Part shown: positions 1-6,832 of the stretch, piece by piece
Layout: the number at the start of each line of letters is the position of its first letter
How positions within the stretch are numbered: position 1 is the stretch's first letter
Assembly (NCBI RefSeq): GCF_001299635.1
Contig: NZ_JRHN01000041.1
Span: 1 to 64,000 of the forward strand
Direction of reading: 5' to 3'
Source of the DNA: Clostridioides difficile
GTDB taxonomy: Bacteria > Bacillota > Clostridia > Peptostreptococcales > Peptostreptococcaceae
Length of the DNA: 64,000 bases
The notes under the pieces: model-generated
Database searches by the model: none
What the model was told of the DNA's origin: nothing
Seen by the model: the letters and a program-made list of their open reading frames with translations, nothing else
Translations under genes and position numbers: made by a program

Positions 1-78
1 ATATAAGTTTCCCTATATGCTGACTATTTTAGCTACTAACTCACGACTAAAGTCACAAGTGTGCGTAGCTATTTTTTA
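1..78 (-). mobile_element. Possible 5' end of a group I intron / IStron (continues off the left edge)
   Basis: On the minus strand the last coding bases of the 740-aa gene are TTGAT (79-83), followed at once by TAAAAAATAGCTACGC. The next bases can fold (TAGCTAC pairs with GTAGCTA, 65-71 with 30-36), and further on the strand reads ATAGGGAAAC, which resembles the P element of group I intron cores. IS200/IS605-type elements insert 3' of short motifs such as TTGAT, and C. difficile is known to carry IStrons (CdISt1-type) inside open reading frames. Only 78 bases are visible, so the assignment is inference; a plain intergenic hairpin is the alternative. Confidence 0.42.
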
Positions 79-2298
79 ATCAATTTCAGATTTTGAATCT
101 ATTTTATATTCCTCTGAACATTTTGATGATATAGGTTGATTTTTATTAAATATATTTAAAACATCATTTTTTATATAATTATTATCATCTAAATTTTTCT
201 TATTATTAAAATCATTAGAAATGATTACTTTTGCACTTGATATGGGAGAATCAACATTTTGTGATATTTTTATATCTACAACAGATTTGTATATATAGTA
301 GTTTGTCCAACTTTTTTTTCCCTCTAAAAAGCCTATATCTTCATCACATAACATAAATATAAAGTTTGGAAATGCTCTAGTAAATGTACCTTTTTGTGAA
401 TATAAAAATTCATCCACTAACATATTTTCTACAACTGTACTTGGATTATTCTCAGGAAGTTTTTTAAAGGATTGCTTTGGTTTTACTTGTTCAATATTAA
501 ATTTTCCAATCTCATTACCATGTATTTTATTAAAATTTTCATTCTTAAATATTAAATTTTCATCAGAAGGTAGCTCTTTTCTAAATTCGTTCTCCAATTT
601 ATTTATATCTTGAGGTTCATATCCATATTTATATTCTGGTTCTATAACTGTATCTGATTTAATATTTTCTAGTTGTACATTAACTTTATTAAATTCAAAT
701 TTATCAGGATATATAATATAAAAATCTGGTTCTACAAAACCATTATATTTTTCATTTTCTTCTATTTTATTCATAACAATATCTGTTCTAGGATATTTTA
801 TAAGAGATGTTTGTTTAACTCCATTTTTAAATCTAAAATCTCTTATATTTTGTATAGCATTGTCTATTTCGTAATATTTTGGTAAATTTAGAGTTGGATA
901 CATTTCTAAATACATAATTTTCTTGTTAACACAAATATCTTGCATAGTTTTCCTATCTATACCTCTAGATGTACAATCTATAAAATCCTCTTTTGTACCT
1001 AATCTACCCTCAGGAATTTCATTATATTCATATCCATTTGTTTCCTTAACTTCATCGAATGGTCTAAATCCTATTGGTTTAGTCTTTTGGATTTTATCTA
1101 TATCATAACTTCTACATTTAATAGTTATATTGTATAGTCCAGAAAATCCTAAAACAGTATCTACTTGAACATCTTTTATCATTATGTATTCTGTGCCAGT
1201 CAAATTAACAAGTTCATTTTCCACTTTTATAATATCTATATTTTCATTTTCAAAATTTCTATTTTTATTATTTAATTTGTTGAATTTTTTTATTATACTC
1301 TCATCACTAGTTTTAAATACAAACACAAAGTCAATTTTATCAAATCCCATGTATTGTTTTGTTGGTATTTCACCATTATTTAGTTTTATGTTAGAAAATA
1401 TATTATTTAAATTAAAATTGATATATGTAAGATACACATTTTCTTTATCACTTAATATTTCATCAAAATAAATTTTATTTGTTGTTGTGGTTTTGCTCTT
1501 TATTTTATTGGAATCTATATTTTTTGAGTGTAATTTTTTAAATGTAAATTTACCAGTAAAGTTTACTGACTTTATCTTATTAATCCTCGATAAATTAGAA
1601 TTTTCAAGATTTTTTTGAGTATAAAATCTATACAAATCCCAATCTATATGGTTATCTAATGAGACATAATCTTTATTAAAATAAGGATTTACATTAAGCT
1701 CTTCCATAATTATTTTAATTCTTAGACTCTCAGAAAAACCTTCTACAGTTTCAACTGACATACTTTTTAAGACCACATTATTTATACCATTTGCATTATT
1801 CACAACTTTACATTCAATTGGAACAAATGGAGTATATTTAAATTGACAAATTAAATTTCTTAATCCATCTACATAATATTTGAAATCAAATGGTGATTCC
1901 ACCTTATATCCATTAACTTGATTTATACCATTTGTCATTAAGTTTACAAATATTTCTCTTCTTATATTCTGTTTTTTAGATTGTCCTATATTTGCAAACC
2001 TATTTTCATTAAAACTTTCACCATCATTCGTAGAAGTTACACTTATATATTCTGGAGGTATTTCAAAACAGCAATCTCCTATTCTAAAAATATTATCAAC
2101 ATTGTCTTTATATTTGAGTCTATGTTCATACTGAATATATTCATAATAACTTAAAGGTTTATATTTATTACTTAAGTTTCTAAGTGTTGCTTCTTTATAT
2201 AGCATATTAACTATTTCTTGACTATCTCTATCTGTTATTTCCTGAGCAATAGCTCCATAATATGATTGATTTGAACTTTTATTAGACTCATTACCCAT
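76..2298 (-). CDS. Large tail/baseplate-like structural protein, possibly interrupted at its C-terminus
   Basis: A 740-aa Asn/Lys-rich soluble protein, the most distal gene of the tail block in this window. I do not recognise a named family. It has an internal duplication: the segment around residues 165-205 (a run ending in SVETVEGFSESLRIKI) and one around 365-400 (VQVDTVLGFSGLYNITIKC) share the pattern V-x-T-V-x-G-F-S. This suggests two copies of a beta-rich structural domain, with a third segment near the C-terminus (residues about 640-705). The start is an ATG with a good Shine-Dalgarno (AGAGGGTG). Its place after tube and chaperone-like genes fits a baseplate or tail-tip component. The stop codon lies exactly where a possible IStron begins, so the real protein may be longer once the element is spliced or absent. 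Confidence 0.8.
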   Translation of the reverse strand: MGNESNKSSNQSYYGAIAQEITDRDSQEIVNMLYKEATLRNLSNKYKPLSYYEYIQYEHRLKYKDNVDNIFRIGDCCFEIPPEYISVTSTNDGESFNENRFANIGQSKKQNIRREIFVNLMTNGINQVNGYKVESPFDFKYYVDGLRNLICQFKYTPFVPIECKVVNNANGINNVVLKSMSVETVEGFSESLRIKIIMEELNVNPYFNKDYVSLDNHIDWDLYRFYTQKNLENSNLSRINKIKSVNFTGKFTFKKLHSKNIDSNKIKSKTTTTNKIYFDEILSDKENVYLTYINFNLNNIFSNIKLNNGEIPTKQYMGFDKIDFVFVFKTSDESIIKKFNKLNNKNRNFENENIDIIKVENELVNLTGTEYIMIKDVQVDTVLGFSGLYNITIKCRSYDIDKIQKTKPIGFRPFDEVKETNGYEYNEIPEGRLGTKEDFIDCTSRGIDRKTMQDICVNKKIMYLEMYPTLNLPKYYEIDNAIQNIRDFRFKNGVKQTSLIKYPRTDIVMNKIEENEKYNGFVEPDFYIIYPDKFEFNKVNVQLENIKSDTVIEPEYKYGYEPQDINKLENEFRKELPSDENLIFKNENFNKIHGNEIGKFNIEQVKPKQSFKKLPENNPSTVVENMLVDEFLYSQKGTFTRAFPNFIFMLCDEDIGFLEGKKSWTNYYIYKSVVDIKISQNVDSPISSAKVIISNDFNNKKNLDDNNYIKNDVLNIFNKNQPISSKCSEEYKIDSKSEID

Positions 2299-2336
2299 AA
2301 ATTCACCCTCTTTAGCTCATAAGTACTTTTATAAAT

Positions 2337-2702
2337 TCATAAAATGATTTTAGATATTATGCTTTCAATTTCATCGCTTGTTATATCTTTTCTATCATCT
2401 TGTATTGTAGTTCTTATATTCAAATTTTTTATATTTTTAAATAATTTTTTTATAATCTTTTCACCATAATCTATATTAGCATCTAAAGGGGATTGAGCAG
2501 ATATTTTCATATTTAATGCTTTATCATTGTTTATCAAAATATCATCTTCTATTATGTTATCTTTACTTTCTGAATTATAATATTCGTCATTTAATTTAGA
2601 TTTAATATTATTAAAAACTACCTTAGCTTTTATTCCTCTTCCTAATAAAAAGTTTTCATATTCTTCATAAAATTTTTCTTCAATATTATTTATACTATTC
2701 AT
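2337..2702 (-). CDS. Small tail-module protein of unknown function
   Basis: A 121-aa acidic, probably alpha-helical protein. A longer reading starts at a TTG at 2717, but that codon lies inside the Shine-Dalgarno context. The ATG at 2702 sits 9 bases after GGAG and is preferred. It overlaps the end of the upstream gene by 8 bases, so the two are translationally coupled. The size and the place between chaperone-like genes and a baseplate-like gene would suit a small wedge or gp25-like component, but I see no diagnostic motif and do not assign one. Confidence 0.72.
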   Translation of the reverse strand: MNSINNIEEKFYEEYENFLLGRGIKAKVVFNNIKSKLNDEYYNSESKDNIIEDDILINNDKALNMKISAQSPLDANIDYGEKIIKKLFKNIKNLNIRTTIQDDRKDITSDEIESIISKIIL

Positions 2703-3762
2703 GTATAATATCTCCAATCATTTTTAACATCTTTATTTTAAGTTTTTCAAGTCTGTTTTCATAAAAATTTAAATCTATATTTGAATCTTTTCCACCTAAA
2801 ATATAATTTATATCAATATTTTTATATCCTGCTCTATTTAAAATATCTCTTATTTCTAAATGAATCTTTGATATGTTGTTATAATCTTTTAAACTTTCGT
2901 CGATATAAAAATCATTTATTTTAGAATTAATTCTATAATTACCATTTTTAAAGTCATCTTCATTTTCAGTAGAGTCTTTATTCTTATCTTTTTTACATAT
3001 TGAATAAGTAATATTATCTTTATTATTTTTATTCCCTATGTTCAAAACATTTGAGCCTATATATTTAGTTTCTATATTTAGTTTTTGTATATTTTTATTC
3101 TCTATCACTTTTAGTTTATCTGGAGTGTCCCATTTTGTATTTATAAATTTATTAGAATCTAGATGATAGTATTTAGGTTTTATATAATTAATTTTGAGGT
3201 TTTTCTTGTTTAAACTTTTTATCTTATTTTGACTATTCATATATTCTTTATTAGATTTATTATTTAAATAGTCTTTGTCATATTCAAGATTTACATCTAC
3301 ACCTCTTAGTTTAAGAATATATTCAGACTTAGCTGTCATATCCATAAGCTTCTCATAATCCCAATTACATATTTCTTTAAAAGAAATATCTGGAAATGCT
3401 GCTTTTACAAATAGCTTACTTTGTTCTAAAAAAGTATTAAGTTTTCCTCTACTTTCCTCAAAACAATTTACTATTGAACTTTCATCTAAAATATGAGATT
3501 CATAAATTAGTTTTTTAGAAATTTCATCTGTTAATCCTGCCACTGAACTTTTTGAAAAAATAAATTCCTTAGGATATATTAATGCAGATTGACATATAAA
3601 ATCATTAAATTCTTCGTATGTATTAGAAATAATACTAGCTTTCATATATATATTTAGATTAATCAATTTAAATATATATTCATGTGTGCCAAATTTGATA
3701 TGAATTAATTTTTTATAACCCATTTTTTCTTTTATATTTATAATATCTTGTATTGAAAGCAT
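2695..3762 (-). CDS. Tail-assembly-chaperone-like protein, long paralogue
   Basis: A 355-aa protein whose N-terminal 150 residues resemble the gene immediately upstream. Both carry an F-x-x-I-N segment, then ICQ(S/T)-x-(A/T)-L-x-P and a K-S-x-(V/A)-G-L stretch. It goes on to a W-D-Y-x-K-L-x-D segment and a long, low-complexity Lys/Asn/Asp linker (about 170-290) before a helical tail. The gene starts one base after the stop of its paralogue. In phages the pair of genes between tail tube and tape measure normally encodes tail assembly chaperones. That role is inferred from position and pairing, not from a recognised signature. Confidence 0.78.
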   Translation of the reverse strand: MLSIQDIINIKEKMGYKKLIHIKFGTHEYIFKLINLNIYMKASIISNTYEEFNDFICQSALIYPKEFIFSKSSVAGLTDEISKKLIYESHILDESSIVNCFEESRGKLNTFLEQSKLFVKAAFPDISFKEICNWDYEKLMDMTAKSEYILKLRGVDVNLEYDKDYLNNKSNKEYMNSQNKIKSLNKKNLKINYIKPKYYHLDSNKFINTKWDTPDKLKVIENKNIQKLNIETKYIGSNVLNIGNKNNKDNITYSICKKDKNKDSTENEDDFKNGNYRINSKINDFYIDESLKDYNNISKIHLEIRDILNRAGYKNIDINYILGGKDSNIDLNFYENRLEKLKIKMLKMIGDIIHE

Positions 3763-3763
3763 T

Positions 3764-4246
3764 CTATATTACCTCTATTACAAAATCTTTTGTAAAACCT
3801 GACTTCTCCATAATAACTTCAGAATATGAAGTTGCTAATCCTGCCTTAGACTTATCTTTCCAATCATAGTTTTCTGGCCATAATGTCACAGTTTGGCATA
3901 TAATTTCTTCACGTTCTAAAGTATCAATATTTTGAAGAGACAATAACTGCTTATATTCAAATCTATTAATAGTTCTAAATATAAACCTTTTTTTTAAAAT
4001 ATCAATCATATATATATCATAATCAGACCATTTCTTTTTCCATGTTTGTAATTGAATTGTCCCTGGTCCATCTTTAAATAATGGTGTATCTTCTAACGCT
4101 AAATCTTTCAGTTTTTCATTTTTACTGCCATCATTAAAAACATCTGCATATAAATCAATTTCATCTATATTTTTTCCATATTGAGATTCTAAATCCAACT
4201 TAGCCTGTTTTGCCAATAAATCTATTTTTTTTTCATCATAATTCAT
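3764..4246 (-). CDS. Tail-assembly-chaperone-like protein, short paralogue
   Basis: A 160-aa protein with a clear Shine-Dalgarno (GGAGGAG) 6 bases before the ATG. Residues about 85-160 (FRTINRFEYKQLL, ICQTVTLWPENY, KSKAGLATSYSEVI) match the N-terminal domain of the 355-aa protein encoded next. Two adjacent genes with a shared domain just downstream of the tube genes recall the G/GT chaperone pair of long-tailed phages. There the long form usually arises by ribosomal frameshifting; here the two are separate frames one base apart. Function is inferred. Confidence 0.78.
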   Translation of the reverse strand: MNYDEKKIDLLAKQAKLDLESQYGKNIDEIDLYADVFNDGSKNEKLKDLALEDTPLFKDGPGTIQLQTWKKKWSDYDIYMIDILKKRFIFRTINRFEYKQLLSLQNIDTLEREEIICQTVTLWPENYDWKDKSKAGLATSYSEVIMEKSGFTKDFVIEVI

Positions 4247-4267
4247 TTAATCTCCTCCAAACACTAT

Positions 4268-5392
4268 TTAATTGTTAATTTCAATTACATCTTTTGCTAT
4301 AAATTCATAAACATCGTATACAGGATTTCCTGTTGTATCTATTTCTTGACTTACTGATATAGGTGATACTCCAATAATTTTTCGATATTTTTCTTTTTTG
4401 TCTCCATATATAAGACTTATAGAAAACTTACTCTTTTTAAGTGTATTTATATTATTTGGATTAAAAGAAAGTTGATAGTCTGAATCTTCTAAGTCAAACT
4501 TTTGCTTGTTCTCTCCATAATAACAATCATCTATTAAAGCATCAATCAAATTATAATCACATTCTACTTCATCATATATAAAAGAATTTATAGCTTTTAG
4601 ATTACAAGGCGATTTATATTGATTCTCTTCTTGTTTATCTTTAATACAGATTTCTTTTTCACTATTCTTCAAAATAATTATATTATAATTGGAATATAAT
4701 TTTCTAAATATCAAACTCCAGGTCTTCTTACACAATCTTCCAGTTGGTATTATCTTATGTTCTTTTTGAAAAACCTTAATCATATCATATGTACACACAC
4801 AATAATAACCATATTTTAATTCACTAAAGCTTCGTTCCTCATACATATATCCCATATATACTAAAGCTGTTTGAACAGAATGTACTCTAATATCATATTT
4901 GCTACCAAAATTAACATAGAACAGAGATTTATCATAAAGAAATGAGACATCATTGTCATATACATTACATTGATTTTTATATAAGACATTGTCATATTCT
5001 CCATATATACATTTATCATTTAGATTTCTTAAATCATATCCATATATCCAATCTGGTATAGATATTTTTTCTTCTTTATTTGAAATAGGCTCATCACAAG
5101 TATTTATATTTTGTTCTAAAGAATTAGAGAAATTTTTTAAAGCATTGCTGACAGGGATTTTTATATAACCTAATACTATCCTATTTCCAATAGCTATATT
5201 ATCAAATGTATTAGATGTATATCCATAAATAGGTTTACTTTGTTCTTTGACATAAAATTTTATTGCAGATATTTGTTTATTATGTTTTCCATTTATATAA
5301 ATCAATACATCCGAACTACCATAAAACTCTTCTTTATATGTACTATAATCTCTCCTTTTTTTATTTACATCATCAAAGTTTAAATTTGTCAT
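4268..5392 (-). CDS. Tube-fold protein with an inserted peptidoglycan-binding domain
   Basis: A 374-aa protein. Its N-terminal part (residues 25-85, with SKPIYGYTS and GNRIVLGYIKI) and C-terminal part (320-370) align by eye with the two tube-like proteins encoded upstream (motif KKPVY-x-LGS ... G-x-R-E-I-x-G). Between the halves, residues about 165-232 form a PG_binding_1-like domain: V-x-x-VQTAL-x-x-MGY, then T-x-D-x-I-x-x-FQK-x-H-x-I-x-x-TG-x-L and TW-x-L. In contractile systems a LysM or similar wall-binding tube-like protein sits between tube and spike (Afp7/gp53-like). A comparable hub or adaptor role is inferred. It overlaps the preceding gene by 20 bases. Confidence 0.82.
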   Translation of the reverse strand: MTNLNFDDVNKKRRDYSTYKEEFYGSSDVLIYINGKHNKQISAIKFYVKEQSKPIYGYTSNTFDNIAIGNRIVLGYIKIPVSNALKNFSNSLEQNINTCDEPISNKEEKISIPDWIYGYDLRNLNDKCIYGEYDNVLYKNQCNVYDNDVSFLYDKSLFYVNFGSKYDIRVHSVQTALVYMGYMYEERSFSELKYGYYCVCTYDMIKVFQKEHKIIPTGRLCKKTWSLIFRKLYSNYNIIILKNSEKEICIKDKQEENQYKSPCNLKAINSFIYDEVECDYNLIDALIDDCYYGENKQKFDLEDSDYQLSFNPNNINTLKKSKFSISLIYGDKKEKYRKIIGVSPISVSQEIDTTGNPVYDVYEFIAKDVIEINN

Positions 5393-5990
5393 ATTTAACG
5401 CCTTTCAAATTGCTTTTTTTAGAATATTCATATCCTTCAATCGTAAAATCATAATAGAATACTGAATTTGAGTATATATTTGAATTACTTATATTATTTG
5501 ATACTGTTTTATGAGTTTCTAAATTTGCAAAATCCTTCAAATCCATTGCTACAAAGTGAATTATATTTTTTATAAAAACATCCTCAATAGAAATAATTTG
5601 ACTATCATTGGTAATATCTATTCCATATATCATCATTTGTGTGGCATATTTGTATTCATTTAAAGATACTATCATCACATCAAATAAGGGCAATTCATCT
5701 GAACTAATCTTTTTTTTATTAGATAAAATTGAAACTTTATTTGTCAAATCACTTATTAGATTCTGATTTATTAAAGTAAAATCCATTTTCCCAGAAATCA
5801 TCTTAGGTCCTCGAGTATATCCAGATACATGTGTACTTCCTATTGATGCTACTGGCTTTTTATTTCTTTGAATTGAGTAGGATATACTTGTCAAGCTACC
5901 TAAAAGAATTGGCTTAGATTCTGGAAATAAAATAAATGCGAGAGAATCTGTACTTGAGAATGCTTTGTAAAAAGTATTATCTAAATCCAT
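5373..5990 (-). CDS. Tail tube-like protein 2
   Basis: A 205-aa protein homologous by eye to the 226-aa tube protein encoded upstream. Shared motifs are S-I-x-R-x-KKPVA-x-IGS followed by RGPKMISGKMDF, and a C-terminal FDVMI ... I-x-I-T-x-D-S-Q-x-I-S-I block. These fit the beta-barrel tail-tube (gp19/Hcp-like) superfamily. It is separated from the first tube gene by a strong terminator-like hairpin, so it is probably made in smaller amounts and may be a tube initiator or distal tube protein. It overlaps the next gene by 20 bases. Confidence 0.8.
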   Translation of the reverse strand: MDLDNTFYKAFSSTDSLAFILFPESKPILLGSLTSISYSIQRNKKPVASIGSTHVSGYTRGPKMISGKMDFTLINQNLISDLTNKVSILSNKKKISSDELPLFDVMIVSLNEYKYATQMMIYGIDITNDSQIISIEDVFIKNIIHFVAMDLKDFANLETHKTVSNNISNSNIYSNSVFYYDFTIEGYEYSKKSNLKGVKYDKFKL

Positions 5991-6021
5991 TTTATTTACC
6001 TCTCTTTTTATTTATATTTAG

Positions 6022-6087
6022 AAAAAACCCATATAGTTTTTAAATACACAAAATATACTTACAAAGATTTAACTACATGGGTTTTTT
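6022..6087 (-). terminator. Intrinsic terminator between the two tube genes
   Basis: Arms 6022-6038 and 6071-6087 pair over 17 positions (AAAAAACCCAT... with ...ATGGGTTTTTT, one non-Watson-Crick position) around a 32-base loop. On the minus strand the second arm ends in six T. It lies just after the 226-aa tube gene and should cut transcription of the downstream genes relative to sheath and tube. Confidence 0.75.
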
Positions 6088-6104
6088 AATTTTATGATTT
6101 ATTT

Positions 6105-6785
6105 TTATTTTTCATCTTTTGAGTATACACCTTGTATAAGTGGTGATATTTTTCTAGCTCTATAATTTAGCTTTTTCTCTAAGACGATTGTATCAATAGA
6201 TACCTCACTAGATTCATCTACTATATCAACATCATATATCTTTTGAAATGCACATTGACCTTGTTCATTTCCAAATGTCATTGTTATATCAAATGGTGGC
6301 AAAGAATCTAAATAAACTATTCTATTATCTCTTATCGGACTAAATCCATTAGGTACTTTAAAGTTTTCATCACTTACTCTAGAATTATTTTCATTATACT
6401 TAGACTTACTATTCATATTCATAGCATCTTGTGCTGTAACATTCCACTTCAACATTTCTACTGCATTTATAAAATTTTCCTCTTCAGTTATAGCTAAAGT
6501 TCCTGAAGTTGTAAATACTGTAGATTCTGATGATTTCAAAATGCTTTTCATAGATTTAATTAGAGAATCTTGGTCAAACATAGCAAATACTAATGACCCT
6601 TTAATCTCTCTTTTTCCACTTGAAAAACTTCGTGCATCTGGACTTCCTAATGTATATACTGGCTTTTTTTCACGTTCTATACTCCATGATATTTTTTGTA
6701 ATTCTCCAATAACTTGATTTGCAAAGCTTACAATTAAATCAGCTCCAGAAAATGCTGTTAGTGTGTTTATATTCGTGCTTGCCAT
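6105..6785 (-). CDS. Major tail tube protein
   Basis: A 226-aa protein directly downstream of the main sheath gene, the classical position of the tail tube gene in contractile phages. Motifs are W-S-I-E-REKKPVYTLGS, then GKREIKGSLVF and a C-terminal DITMTFGNE ... V-D-I-V-D-E-S-S-E-V-S-I-D block, also found in the next two genes. Tube subunits stack as hexamers inside the sheath and form the channel driven into the target on contraction. The start ATG follows a GGAGATAT ribosome site. A strong terminator follows the gene. Confidence 0.83.
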   Translation of the reverse strand: MASTNINTLTAFSGADLIVSFANQVIGELQKISWSIEREKKPVYTLGSPDARSFSSGKREIKGSLVFAMFDQDSLIKSMKSILKSSESTVFTTSGTLAITEEENFINAVEMLKWNVTAQDAMNMNSKSKYNENNSRVSDENFKVPNGFSPIRDNRIVYLDSLPPFDITMTFGNEQGQCAFQKIYDVDIVDESSEVSIDTIVLEKKLNYRARKISPLIQGVYSKDEK

Positions 6786-6832
6786 AGTGATATCTCCTAA
6801 CCATTAAATCTAAATGGATATTTTCTTCCATT

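Noticed and set aside
1-75. Ordinary terminator after the 740-aa gene
   Set aside because: The stem is short, its loop is long and the T-run is on the wrong side for the minus strand. The IStron explanation fits better but is unproven.
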